From contig NC_064438.1 of the NCBI RefSeq assembly GCF_023343835.1, positions 18,930,077 to 18,994,076 on the forward strand: a stretch of 64,000 nucleotides of DNA, in the 5' to 3' direction. The stretch is from Lagopus muta. Lineage: Eukaryota; Chordata; Aves; Galliformes; Phasianidae. The notes below the pieces were generated by a model, which ran no database searches, was not told the DNA's origin, and was given only the letters and a program-made list of their open reading frames with translations. The position numbers and the translations under genes were made by a program. Positions 49,311-62,300 of this stretch are shown here, in pieces. Numbering within the stretch: the stretch's first letter is position 1; every line of letters starts with the position of its first letter.

Positions 49311-52300
49311 CTGGGGAGCAAAAGAAGAAAAAAAAGCTGTGTGAGGAACCTTCATATTACAGTTGAAGAAAATACAAGTGGGAACTACATCGGAATGAAA
49401 AGATAGGGTGACTTAGGAAGATATCACTTTCTCACATTGCAGTAACTAAAATAATAGAACAGCCACACAAAGGTTGTAAGGAATCATGATTCTACTAGAA
49501 TTGTATTGTCTACAGTAAGACTGACCCAAGAAAATTTTACTTTGTTGCTTCTGCCTGCTTTGCAAAGCTGCCCTATGATACTATTCCATATAGCATTTGC
49601 CCCATTCAGGTTTAGACCATCTCCAGCTCACAAAACTTTGGATAGATCTTATGTTAACCTGTGTAATCACTGAAGCTGAGTAAACTGGTGGAACATTGCC
49701 AAAGGTGTAATGAACACATGAATTAGTCCTTCACAAGGAGACGTTTGGAGGAAAAAGTTCATCTGTTCCTACAGGGTGCATTCATTTGCCCTCAGGATTC
49801 ACCACATCATCCTTACAATTTGGATGATGGCATTCCAATGGATACATGGAATCACCAGGACTTCACCTTGCTGTATAACATGCAGCCCTCATCCCTTCTC
49901 TGAGGTTCATTCCTATCCTTCCTCTCCTCCTGTCCTCCTCTGTCAGTGTCACTCAGCTTTATACCACAAAATCTACCTCAGTGCCCACCAGCAGTTGACA
50001 GGACAAAGGACTCCAGCCACTTCTGCCCAGTCTAAGAAAACCATCAGGGAAAAAGGACCTGAACAAACAAGCAGACAAGGTCACATATGGAGGAAGCAAT
50101 CTTCATGGCCATCCTGCATCTGCCCCAGGCAGCTGTCCAGGGATAGTTGTTCTAATTCCTCATCTTGGATGCTGAGTGTTTGTATCCCAAAGAGTTCTTT
50201 CACCTTATGTAACCTTCCCCTTTCCCCAGCTATAAAATATGGCTGATAGAATTTTCTTCTGTGGAACAAGGAAAGTTATGTAGCATTTTCTGCAGAGCCT
50301 TCTGTGATCTGTAAATGAAAGTGCTAGCAAAATGCACAGTTAAGTGATTATGCACCACACAGAGCTCATTTCTCAGTTTCTGCTTTCCTGACTACATTTT
50401 TTGAATGGAGACTTGCACACCACTACATTCTCCAGTAAACCTTCTGTTGCTTTGCTGGGGATGAGTCTGTAAATGTGAGCCAGAAACTGTAACTGAGTCT
50501 AATAGCTCAGCAGAACCAAGGGATCCCAATGGTCTCCACACCACAGGTAACTAGGATAACAAAAAGACAAATGATGCAACAGGTCTCTGTGGCAAATCTC
50601 GCACTTTGTTTTAGCTCCTTAGTTCAACATAGAACCCTGCCTTCTCTATTTATTTCCAAAAAGGAACACTATATTTTTAAACAACAATGCAGGACTAATA
50701 TTCCCTACAGGAATAGTGGATTTAATGCTTGCCCTAGGGCCTGTCTTCCCTTTAGGAATAGAGGGAGACAGTGACCTGATTTGCTGAAGTAGCAAGCATC
50801 CACAGTTCCCACTGATCTTAGTGCCTGCAAATCAGTCCTGCTGCATCTCATCTATGGGGAGACGTGAAAACTGAGGGTCAATTGCTCCTCTTTCTTAAGA
50901 ATTAGTTGCTCAAATGAAATACCTTTTGTTCGTTTACCCTCAGTTACCCCTAATTAAGCAGGACCCAAGGAAAGAGAAATGCTGCTCGGAGCTGTTCTTC
51001 CTAAGTGTTTCATCCTCCTCTGTGGCTTGCTTCATTCCTTGTGTAAAAAGCAAGGATTAATGACTGTGCCTAGCAGCCACATTACGATTCAGCAAAGCTG
51101 GCAGGATCTGTTGTGGTGCACATGATAATGCTCCTTCCCACAGCAAGGAACGGGGCCTTGTGCTGCCGCTGGCTCCTGCCTCAAAAGCAACCTGGGACAA
51201 AGCTGCTAGAAATCTTCAGATGCTTTGACAGAGGGGTTGGATCACCTCAAAGAAAGTTTCCCTTTCGCCCCAAGGGCCTTTTGAGTTTGCTGTGCCTTTA
51301 GCAAAGGGAAGCCAAAGAATTGGTGCAAAGAGATACTTGTGTGCAAAGCATACTAAATGTGCTTTTCTGTTTGCAGTGGTACAGCCTGACCTCTCTGAAG
51401 GAAACAGGCTTGGCCAGCAAAGCAGGTGGTCCTGAGGCCAGAGAAGGAACCATTCAATGACTTTCTCCAAAAGAACATTCTCAGGTTTTCTACCACTCTC
51501 CTCTGCACAAAGTACCTGTGACCAGATCTGTGCTCCTCTATCTCCAGCCCTTCTCCCAAAGGTTAAGATGATTCCCCAGACCAACAGTTCAATCATCTGT
51601 TGATCAGGAGTCCTTTCTCTTTCCATTCTGAATTTGCAGGAGTCCTGGAAAGCTCTCAAGAATAATTTACATCCTAAACACAAACGCTGGCAAACGCTGC
51701 CTCATTTACAAAAAAATAATCCACTTTGGCAGGCTGTCAACATCCTTGTTCCGTTCCTGTTCCTGAAAAAAAGGCAGCTTTCAGGGCTGCAGTGAGATTT
51801 CCTCTGAGGTTTGTTACTAACAGAAAACAAAACAACCCAAGAGGCCTCTGAGTTCCTGCCCATAAAGACCCGTGGGTCTGTGGAGCGAGAGGTCCTGAGG
51901 AGACCTCCCGTAAGAGCCCACTACCTCCTGTTCCAGTGCCACAGCAGCAGTGTTGGGCTCCTTCAAAGGTCAAACAGGCTGAGTGCAGAATGGCAGCAGA
52001 AATGCTTCTGGTGTTCACAAACAGGCTGATATGAGAAAGCAGCTGCCACTGTCACACCTGGTTGCTACCTGATGCTTATGGCTGGCTGGTGTTACAGGAG
52101 ACACGTTATGCTGTAAAAGTAGCTACTGCCACAGGGACCACATTCAGACAGCAAGCAGAGAAAAGATGTTGGGTAACGCTGCTTCCTTCTCTGCTTTACT
52201 GCTTTGAACTATGTGAAAATCTGAGCTTGAGTGTATGGTGCAGAGGAAAGGGTCCAGCAGGAGATTATTTTTGTCTCTGTTTTTAGATTCTAATATGTCT

Positions 52301-52441
52301 TCTAAGGGATGACAACCCAACCTAATACCCAGACCCACTAGGAAATGTCCTAGTACCCAACAGTCTCCATTTAGTGCACTGTTATTTCCTAGAGACTCCT
52401 CTATAGTTGTCCTAGTTCTCTTCGACTCTTCTACACCATTT

Positions 52442-52468
52442 ATTATTATTATTATTTTTTTTTTTTTA
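52442..52468. repeat. (ATT)n plus T run
   Basis: ATT repeats pass into a run of T just before the intragenic CpG island on the plus strand. Confidence 0.85.
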
Positions 52469-52489
52469 CCAAACAGCCCGGATTCCTTT

Positions 52490-53350
52490 TGCCGTTCCTC
52501 AGTCGTGCCTGCACGCTATGCCAGCACATGTACAAAAGGCACAGCCCCTCTGCTCGGCCCGTGGTCGCCCAGCCACCTCAGCACACCTGCCAGCTGCCAG
52601 GAGCCGCTTCAACCACCGTGCCGTCGGGACCGTGACCGCGCTCCCACCTGCGCGCCCGACCCACGCGGAACGCGTCCCGCCGCCGCCCGTCCCCCCGAAG
52701 CACCGGGCGAGGAGGGGCGCCTAGCGCCACCAAGCGGCCACCTCCCGGTACTGCAGCACAGCGCCCTGGGGCCGCCTGAGGGGAAACGGTAGGCTGGCGG
52801 CGCGGCGCGGCGGGGTCCCTGCAATGCCAACTCTGCCACTCCGCCTCTTCTCCGGGCACGGGGTAGCGAGGTGTCAGAGCGAGAGGAACGCCCGTGTACG
52901 GAGGAGCCCACCCGCTACGGCCAAGTGCGGAGCGCTCAGACCCGGGAGCGGAACACGAGGCGGGGGCCGATGCTGCGCGGCACCGCGAGGGGGAGGCAAA
53001 AGGCCGCGCTGCCGGGGAGGGCCGGCCGGGCACTGCCGGCTGCCCCGGGGAGGAAGATCCCTGCCGGCCCGGCCCTGCCGCGTGTAACAGGGAAAGAGAA
53101 AGAGAAATTGTGTGAGGCGAAGGCTGGGGGCGGCTTGTCCTCAGCGGAGGGACAAGGGAAGCGTGGGACCGGCTGGTAGGAGGAGGTGAAAACTTGCAAA
53201 GCGGAGGAAGACTCGCGAAAGCAGCGCCTGCCAGAGGGGCACCCATCTCTATTTCACACCGCGCCCACCGAGCCGGGTATGCGACGTGCAGACCCGTGGG
53301 CAGGGCCTAGGGGCAGCTCTGCCCGATAGCGGAGGCCACTGCTGTTGTGC
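52490..53350. promoter_or_regulatory. Intragenic CpG island in PAMR1 intron 3
   Basis: GC content and CpG frequency jump abruptly over about 0.85 kb and fall again by about 53.4 kb. It is comparable in richness to the SLC1A2 promoter island but has no recognised exon. The open frames inside, on both strands, overlap each other and look like GC artefacts. It lies about 3.2 kb upstream of exon 4 on the PAMR1 strand, so it could start an N-terminally shortened PAMR1 transcript. It could also start a plus-strand non-coding RNA, or be a methylated or regulatory island. A sequence resembling a CTCF core (CCACCAAGCGGC, near 52729-52740) is present, but with two mismatches. Confidence 0.6.
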
Positions 53351-54143
53351 TGCAGGGAGAGGTGCGCGGCACAAATCCCGCGGCTTCTGTGGTGGCGTTC
53401 TCTTGCCTTCCCTGATTTACTGACACCCGGCTGCCGGCAGGATGCCCGGAGCAGCCCACCAACTTTCAGATGTGATTCAGCTACAGGTACCAGGGAGGTG
53501 ACTCCTCCTCCTGTCTCCAAAACACAGCATCTCAGCACATCTGCTCCAGCAGCTTGTGTGCTGTCATTCCCAGGCTGCTGCTGGCAGCCCTCCGGGCCAA
53601 ATCCACATAGCTATGAGCTGTGAGCCAGCACCCAGAGTGGGCATGGGCTGCTTTCTAGCCATGCTGCCACTGCATGCCTGAGCCTACATAGGAGCCTCAG
53701 AGTTATCTGCAGACATGGAAGATGGAGGAGGGCAGCACAGGAATTTGCGTTGACCACAACTGTCCTATCTGCTCCTCTCTGAGTGGAAGCAGCAGCAGCA
53801 ATATCTTCCCACCACACCCTGACAATGAAGTACCCAGAATCATCCAGACAAGCCTATCTTCTCAGTGCCACACTACAGCCCTCAAAGGAGAAACCTGTAA
53901 GAAAAACAGACTGTCCAAGCTGTATGAAAATTCAGCGTTGTTAGAACCTCCTAACAGACTGCAGTGCAAGGCTGTATTTGCTTTAATATACAAGCTGGCC
54001 AAGCAGGCAGAAATATATGATAGGCCACCAATCTATTCAGCATTAGATGAACTAACGATTCTTTCTTGGCTGCTTTTAAGTGCTTGGGAGCTTTAGAATG
54101 GATGATTCTAAGGGCCTCCTCTAAGAGCAAAATGGCCTTTAAA

Positions 54144-54428
54144 GCTGCAGCAGAAATGCTAAGTCACAGCCTGAAGCAGTGATTGAGCACCTGGTAGGAA
54201 GGCAGGGCCAACCCAGGGGAGCTCAGCTGCATGACTCACATGAGTGACTGGAAGGAATAGTGCCAGGATCCACCCCTTCCAAGACCTTATTTAAGGATTG
54301 GAAGTGAAGGTGAGGGTATTTTTTTGGAGATCCCTGCCTACCTGAGACTTTGTAAAGGTAAGCAGTTTTGCTTTCGTTTTTTGCGTCTATGGCTGTTGTA
54401 TTTGGGCTTGTTTTCATTTGCTGTTGCT
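54144..54428 (+). repeat. Unclassified interspersed repeat, copy D
   Basis: It begins about CTGCAGCAGAAATGCTAAGTC, with the MARE-like motif at 54157-54166. It continues through GATTGAGCACCTGGTAGG and GGCAGGGCCAACCCAGGGGA, with TTATTTAAGG (near 54288-54296), GGAGATCCCTGCCTACCTGA and the donor-like AAAG/GTAAGC (54357/54358). It ends near TCATTTGCTGTTGC. It is closest to copy C. It lies antisense in PAMR1 intron 3, under 1 kb from the intragenic CpG island. Confidence 0.85.
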
Positions 54429-55415
54429 TAGGATTGATTATGCCACCTCACTACTACTATTGTACTTTCCATCACGCATTACAAAAGTGCAATCAGAAAT
54501 CATGCTGTAAATTGCAAGGGACTCAATTTATCAACTTCTGAAGGCCAAGGCTGAGTAAACCCTCCTGCTGAAGCGTGGATCTTGCTGTTTAAAATAATTA
54601 TTTTGTTTGTTTTTACCTCCTGAACTGTCAGGGGCTGTATTGGATAGGAAGATAGATTAAATTGTTGCTTTAATGTCTGTGACTTGAGGTAAGATAAGCC
54701 TCAGGTGTGTGGAATAATGGACAGAAAAGAATAGGAAAAGTAGACCCTCCTTTTATCCCTTTCAGTAAACAGAAGTGAAAGAGACAGTTGATAAAAATTG
54801 AGAGAGGGCTGGTGAAAGACTGTACTTTCACCCATGGGAAATTAGTAAAAGAAATGCTTGTCTCCAGTTGTTTATGAAACTCACTATTAAAAGATAGTAT
54901 TAGGACCAACAGCTTAGCAAAATAGAATCAGGAGGGGCTTTTTTGTGCCATTTGAAACAAAACCTTCAGCCATCACTAGCAGGACATGGAAAACCCTGTG
55001 TTTTCTAATGCTGCCTTGGAGTGTGATGGAGCAGCAAGAGGAGGGTAGTGCCTAGACTTCTTGGGGCTGGTTCTGCAGCCCAGGGGTAGAGAGAGGACAG
55101 AGAAGTGTTCTGATGTAACTGCTGCTCCTGTAAATGTTTATGCATTGTTGAAGTCCTCTGGAGAATTAGTCATGCTCACATATGTCTGCGAAATGCAGAG
55201 ACCAGGGGCCCAGGGCCCAGGCCAATCCCCAGCAGGCAGTCCTGGGGAGGGAACTTTTCCTTGCTATAGGGAAAAGTGCTCATCTGCTCAGTGCCCACTG
55301 CTGCTGCGCTTTACGAAGGTTGTGGTAGCAAACAGCTGGAAGGGCACAGCATGGCTCTGGCTCCGTCCCACTGTGCCCTATCCTTGGCTTGCCTCTGCCC
55401 ACATAGGACACTTAC

Positions 55416-55544
55416 TCATGCAGTCCCCTCCATACCAGCCAGCTCTGCACTCTGCGCAGTAGATCCCTTTGATGTAGAAGTCATCGAGTGTTCCTCCCCA
55501 GGAGCCGTTACGGCATGACTTGCAGTTCTCAAAAATGGTGCAGC
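55416..55544 (-). CDS. PAMR1: PAMR1 exon 3: second part of the cysteine-rich N-terminal region
   Basis: The exon starts after CTCTCCTTTCAG with GC TGC ACC and encodes [36 protein letters not shown] and YGGDCM. The many closely spaced cysteines resemble EGF/laminin-type cysteine knots and match human PAMR1 almost residue for residue. Length is 129 nt (2 + 42 codons + 1), with donor ATGA/GTAAGT. The split Arg codon is completed in exon 4. Confidence 0.97.
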   Translation of the reverse strand, partial: AAPFLRTASHAVTAPGEEHSMTSTSKGSTAQSAELAGMEGTA

Positions 55545-56181
55545 CTGAAAGGAGAGCCACTGTGTCAGAGGAAAGCCTAGGTGAATTGCCTTAAGACAAG
55601 AGGAGCGTCTGCGCTCTGTTCTACACAATAAATGCCAGCAACATTAGTGACTGCTGTGGTGCTGACAGCTTCCCAGCTGTGAACCATACCCAACCTCCAC
55701 CCCCAAACCCTAGGCAGCCTGGACTTCAAGATCTGGAGCTGAGCTCTTTGACTGGCCTGAGCCTCTAAATCTCATTGCTTCAGCTATAAATGCCTCTCAG
55801 GAGTCTAAGTGTGCATGCTGGTGCACGTCAGGCTCAGCCTCAGAGGTTCCAATGTCTTCCAATATGGCCCTGTTTTCTGCTTTCCTCTCTTGCTCTGCCC
55901 TTTCCTCGCTAATCAGGCTTCTGATTATTCCTCCCTTCTCACCTTGAGGATGCACTTCAGCCCAGAGCACCTATGAGACATTCCTGGTGCGGAGCTAGCT
56001 GCGCCATCAGTCTTTGGCAGCTGCCAAGACTGCTTGAGAAGTTCTAAGCAAGGACAGCACTTCTGGTAGAAGAGTTCCTGGTAGGAGATGCTACCTGCTG
56101 CTAGAGTGCCTGGCCAAGTGCCCATTACCCTCAATGCTCAGCAGCTGTCTTCACACGACTACAGTATGACAGTAAGCATAC
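55545..56181 (-). other. PAMR1: PAMR1 intron 2
   Basis: A short intron of 0.64 kb in phase 1, with donor CCAG/GTATGC and acceptor CTCTCCTTTCAG. No other feature is visible. Confidence 0.9.
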
Positions 56182-56358
56182 CTGGGTGTATTAAGCAGGA
56201 ATCGCACTCGTTCTCCTCGTTCCTGCAGCAGGGAATGGTGTAGCCCACTTTTTCTTTCCGTCCTGGACAGACGCACTCGATTTGGTCGTACTCACAGCAT
56301 TCCCGGCACATGATGTTCCACTCTGCCCCAGGGCAGTTCTCATTGATCACTGTGTACT
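56182..56358 (-). CDS. PAMR1: PAMR1 exon 2: start of the mature cysteine-rich region
   Basis: The exon starts after CCCACTTGTAG with AG TAC ACA, so the preceding exon must end in G to complete a Glu codon. It encodes [39 protein letters not shown] and [19 protein letters not shown]. Ten or more cysteines are packed into 58 residues. The sequence is nearly identical to the human PAMR1 N-terminus after its signal peptide, which makes this the clearest identification in the window. Length is 177 nt (2 + 58 codons + 1). Confidence 0.98.
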
Positions 56359-59300
56359 CTACAAGTGGGAAAAGAGAGGAAGGATAGAGGGGGCAGAAAA
56401 AAAATCCATTATTTGGCAAGGACTGACAGAATCTGTTACTCAGCAGTTTGTCAGATCATGCATGGCAAGATGTTTTCCTTGGACAACGTTCCCTGCACGG
56501 GAAACTACATGGTAACCTGTGGCCGGAATACCAGCTTGGTTTGGGTATCTAAAGGACCCACAGGCAGTTTTGCAGGGTCAGACAGAGGAAGTATATATAG
56601 AAAGTTAAGGAATACATTTGCTTCGTTCTTTTCTCTTTAAGGCCTTCCCTTCATATCTGGAGATTAGATCACACGAGAAACTCTTCTTCAAATCTGAGGT
56701 CTGATTTATGGCTTTGTATACATGTAGATTATTTAAACTACAATGCCATGTTCTGCTCAGTTTGTGAGTTTGCTGCTCTCAAACAGGAAGGAATGTCCAA
56801 CAGGAAGGGGCAGCTCCACAGATGGGCTGCAGCCAGTTTCAATCCCTATTTTCACTCAGAAGTATGCAGTGTCATACACAGTTTCATTGCCAAAGAAAAC
56901 TAGACTTCTCATTATTTTAAAGGTTAATTCTGTCAGGCACTTCTGATACTGTAACATTATAAATGTTGTGGTTTTGTTTTTTTAAGCTAGCATAACCTTA
57001 TTTGCTGATATTTAAGCTATCCTAGACACATCCTCTTAGGAAAGGGCACTGTGATACTGTCCAGAGTTGCACCTGGAGGTAAGTGCAGCTCCCACCTTCA
57101 CTGTCAGCATGCTGTCTCAGTTCTACAAATGGAAATCTAATGAACGCGTGGGGCTGTCAGCATGTCTCTTACCCAGCTGACAGGCCTGACGGCTGCTTTC
57201 ATGGAGTGCAGTAAGAAGTATGAGAGCAGACTAGAAAGATGAGATGTGAAGGAAACCTGATGAGGCACTTTATTTCTTCTTCTCACTCCCTTCCCTCACC
57301 CCCTCACCCTCTTTTCTATTTCTATTGTGTTTTGGTAATGTCCTTTTTTCTTTTGTTTTCCACTCTCAGTAACATTGCCATTGCAGCCATTGCAGCAAGC
57401 CATATTTCTGTAAATCACAGCACTCTCCTATCTTTCTTTGAGCCCCATACCCTAATTACCACATCTGCCGCAGCTCCCTGACAATGAACTTTGCTGCTCT
57501 GCCTTCCTTGATTCTTCACAGACTCCCAAAACCTGGTTCCTGGGATCTTATCTTTTCACTGGTGACATTTGCTCCATCAAAAAGTGACCACCAGATGTTC
57601 CTTCATTTCTTTTCCTTTGGCTGGGAAATGAGATTACACCCTTTGCACTTCTTAGAAGTGAGCCTTTCCCAGCCCACTGCAGTTCTGAATTTGGAAGCTA
57701 GGCTACTGTTTGTGCAGAAACCTTTATATTTCCTCCTGATCCCACAACCACTCCAAGAAAAAAAAAATATTAATCTGTCATTCAACAAAATTCTTTTTTT
57801 TTTTTAATTCCAGTGATTAATTCTTGCGTCAAAATAACCATAGTGTTTAGCAGTAATGTAGCCTTTTGCCTATAGATGTCAAGATGCTTTGCATAGCTAT
57901 TTTTCCAGATAGGAAACTGAAACTCAAGAGAGATGAAGTGACTTTGCTCAAGGTCTCAGAGAAAAACAATAGCGGAGCCAGGAATAAAACTCGTGCCTTC
58001 TAATTCCCAGAACAGCAGTCAATCAACTTGGTCAAGTTGGGACTTCATCTATGGCTATTACTCTCTTCTAATGAAGCAATTTATCTATGAACTGTATCTG
58101 AATCAGATTCACTAGCAAATTGATTACACGTGCCTTATTAACTTATTAGAACTGACATTCAACTTGAGCCATCTCATCAAACATGACTGGAAATAGCTGT
58201 TTCTGCGGTGTATGGGAGTAGGTATCTCACTCCTTGTTAAAGGAGGATTTCCCAGTGTCTGAGCATTAAATAACATTAAATTAAATAACCAACAGTCGGG
58301 AGCTTTTGCAAAGCTTGCTTCAAATTGTTTTTTCAAAATTTTGAGTCACCCAACTGAAACTAGGTGTCTAGTTTCCCTCAGGATTGCTAAGGCTTATTAA
58401 TAAAATGGCTGTATCCATTTGGACTGTAGCTGCAAGTTTCCCCAGAGACGCTGCTCTCTGTAAAATGATTCAAATGCTCACAGGCAGAGTTGCATTGGGC
58501 TGACTAAGGCACGTCTCCGTCCTTGCAGAGTTCAAGAACTGTTAAGACAATGATCAACACAACATAACTTCCAGGTTAGTATTTCTCTGAGAGAAAGGCT
58601 GGACCACAACACCTCAAGAGCTCCTTTCCAGCATAAATTACTCTATGATTCTATGACGTGTCTTTGTATGTGTAGAGTGTGTGCATTTATTCTTATGTTC
58701 AGATCTTGTGTACACCAAAGCCAAAAGGAAGGTGTTGGGCTCAACACTTTTTGAACTGAATGGGTAGCATAAGTTGAGCTTAAGACAACGTGTGGTGCTT
58801 AAAAAAAAAGGAGCAGCAGAATTTGGCCCTTAAGGAATTGTAAAAATAAATTTGCTGTCACCTAGAAATGCAGTTTGCTCACTTCTTGCCTTTGTCTCAA
58901 TGGAGACAATGAAAGCAGACCGTCTTTTGATTTACTGTCAATTGATTTCCCTCCCAGGCTCTCAGGTACTGTGGTTTGGGTAATGAATGTAACTTTGACA
59001 GGGAAATTTATGGGTCTGAGGTTGTTGGTTTTTGTTTCTGTTTTTTTTTTAAGTGATCCTCTCTAGGATTCTATTCACAGACACCTTTAAATCTATTTAT
59101 TCTGAAGTTTTGTATAAACTATTTTACAAGGAAATTTCTGCAAAGTCTTAATGTATCCCTTTAATAATTCTAGGATCCCTTTTGTGTTGCACATATATCT
59201 CTTGAATGCTGAACGAAGGGTAAAATAACTCTTTTTTCCTTCAGAAAGAGGAATGCAGGAGGGAGATGCACAGAACAACACATGAGGTTGTGTTGCTGAG

Positions 59301-62300
59301 CCCAGTCTGGGCTGCAGTGAGGAAGAGGCACGAGCCTGCTCCCCACTGCATGCCTGGGGATGCAGACACAGTTGGCCATTAGCACCCCGAAAGAGAAAAT
59401 CTAGACAGAAAGGTGCATAGGAGATTTGATGAGTGAGCAAAGTGCCAGTGGAAGATGGGATAATTGTGGTGCACTTTGTGGGCCCGACCTCCAGAGAAGG
59501 CAGGCTGGCATGTGGGAGCAGCTGTGCCTCCCAGTGTCACACAGAGTCCAGAAAGTGGTTTGACCTGATTTTTGGAAGGAGCAGGAAGAAGCTGCTTGAC
59601 AACCCCTACAAAATATTTAGCTGAACACAACAAACAAGCCTGAGGACAGGCAAACAAACAGTGAATTAATTTATGGGATTTTAATGATGGAAGAAAGGCC
59701 CATTAAATCCAGGAAATAGCACATATGGAAGCAGCTCAAGACCGTGGAAACCAAGCAAGAAATAGCTGTGTGGGGAAGGCACGCAAACAGCTGGGCAGGG
59801 TGCTGTCAGAATGCCTGCTGTGCTCGGCAGCCTGGCAGAGCTTGATGCTGTGTTTTGACTCTTGCTCCAAGTTCAGCCTGGAGGAAGTGTGCAATGGAGA
59901 AATAGAGGCAGTGTGCAACTAGCTGGTACTTCTCATGCACTTCCAGGCTTGACATCAGAACCCAGGGAGACCACCTGGTTCCTGCAGCACAGGAGCGTAC
60001 TTCTGATCCTACAGGCTTTCAGTGATTGATTCTGTAAGACAGAAGTAGGAGGAGATGTTCCCAGGCAGAGTCCATGTTTCCATGATCTCTATGTGGCCTT
60101 TTTTGTTGGCAACATCAGCCCAAGGCATGTTAGAGCAAAGGCAATTCATCAGATATGCTGCCACCTCCCCTGCTCTCCTGTATTTACCTGAAGCTTCGGG
60201 AAGCCCTCCCTGCTTTCAGGCCGGCCCTGAGCTTTCTCCATCAAAGCCTGAATGTATGTGATGAGTTGCAGTGAGGAGAGATGACACAGGAGTGCCTGGA
60301 GAGGCCAGCTCTGTTCATCTCAGCTGAGCCCATGTGAGGAACCTGCTGAATGCAGGTGAGGAGCATGCACAGAGGAACCAGTACAGAATAAATGCACACC
60401 TGGTGTGCTCAATAGTGTAATGCTTCCTGACCTCCCTGTGCAGGCGAGGCCTCAGCTTCTCCACAGATCCTCAAGATTGCAGAGACAAAATGTTCAGCTT
60501 TTGCTCTTGATTTTGATTCAGCTCTGTGTTTGTCTTTGTGAAAGTGGTGCTCGTCTGCCTGCCTCTGTACCATATACCTGCAGGAGCCAGTGAAGGACTA
60601 GAAGCAGGTTACTCCTACTGCTGTCACAGCTTTAAGGGGAAATACAACTTTAATCAGCTGGACTATCAAGCTCCTGCAGTCATTCACTCAATTTATGAAG
60701 TTGCAGCAAATCCGGCTTTGATTTGACTTGTCTGGCTTACCCCTATTCCTTACTTGCTCTACCTTACAGATCCCTTTTTTTGCTTTTTATTTCTGTTTCA
60801 CTTTTTCAAAAGGTGCTGACTTCCTTGTTCAAAATGTGCCTAGGCTCGGCAGCCAGGTGTGCAGCAGAGGACCTTGAACACTGGGTGATGCAGTCGTTAT
60901 CTCCCTGCTGCAACCATTTCTGTTTTTCCTATCTCCCTCACAGCACACACATGAGTCAGCCATCTCTGTCCAGGCCAAACCTCAAATAATATCCTTTTCC
61001 AAACTGCAGGACCTTGGAAAGTGAGGTGATAAAAAGCCCACAAGAAATTCTTTATTAGTACTTGGGAAGGACAGCAATGGAATTTTGACAGAAATACTGT
61101 TTGAATAGAAATGTAACCTTCCAAAAGGGTATTTTTTACTGTGTCATTCTGAAAAACTGGATGTCTCCTTGGAAGATAAGTGAAGGCTCCATTAGCACTC
61201 ACCCTGAGGAGTGGAGATATGTTTCTTATTCTTATGACAGTGAGTTCTAAGAGGATGCCCAAATAATAAAAAATAGCTGCAAGGATAAGACCATCTTAAA
61301 GCACTAGTTCTCAGCAGTCCAAGGTCTGCCGGGAAGGATAGTGATGAGTCCTATGGGATATGCAATGAGCCCAGTCAAATCTCTCGTTTGAAGGAAAAGC
61401 AGGGACCTACAAGGGATGGAAAAAGTCTGATCATCAAAGAAAGCAATGTCTTAGAGCTCAGGGATGAAGGGAGGACTGCCAAAAGCCAAACTGAACTTGA
61501 CCTTGCAAAGGAAATTAGAATAATAGTAAAAAGTTCTTCAGCCATTTAAAAAAAAAAAAAAAAGGAAAGAAGAAAAGTGACTCTTGTGGTATAGAGGTGC
61601 AGATGAAATATAAGATGGTGTTTGGACAGTGCAGTGAGTTATTGGCTTTCATCTTCAGGGAATCCTCTTATGGGGAATCTGTGAGCAAAACAGACACGCA
61701 CATTAATGGGTGTGAGGGCAAGGAAACAAATCAAGTGTGATCCACTCATTAGTGAACTTCTAATCAACTGCAGTTTGCAAGCTGGGACGTTCCAAGTAAA
61801 TTAGCTTCAGTTTTAGTTTATGCTACACCGTCAGTCCTAAACATCTGGTGATTCACAAGAATGCTGCTGCCTGAAGGGTGGATCAGACAGCTCTTTGCTG
61901 TGGGACTTCATTTCAGCCCACTTGTCTCTGTCATGGTAAATTTGTCAGACACCTTACTAGATAGGAAGGAGATTTCTGATCAAAATGGCTTGGAGCTAAG
62001 AAAATTATATAGCTCAGAACTAAGGTGAGTCAAAGCAAGCCCAGTCACACCTATTAACTTGTCTTCCACTTCTTTGGAAGAATGGCTTTTTAAAGTTGTG
62101 CTCATTTTAAGCTGATGCACGTCCATGCTGGTGATGAAATGGGACACCTCCATCCCTTCTGTCTCTGACTTCCTATTCTCACTTTGTGCTGGCATTAGCT
62201 GGTACAAGAAGGGATCAGAGGACCGATCTGGCAAAAAACAAGTTTGCATCTTCATCCCTCCCTGCAAAAAAGAAAAAAAAGTGCCCCACAGTCCAAAAAA

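Larger units (their letters stand above)
49311..55415 (-). other. PAMR1: PAMR1 intron 3
   Basis: A phase-1 intron of 6.1 kb between the cysteine-rich N-terminal region and the CUB domain. It contains an isolated CpG island (about 52.49-53.35 kb) and copy D of the unclassified repeat (54144-54428). The plus-strand frame at 49776-50246 shows no recognisable motif. Confidence 0.85.

Noticed and set aside
52578..53246. A 222-codon minus-strand open frame in the intragenic CpG island
   Set aside because: Overlapping open frames occur on both strands with low-complexity composition and no motif. GC content explains it better than a gene.
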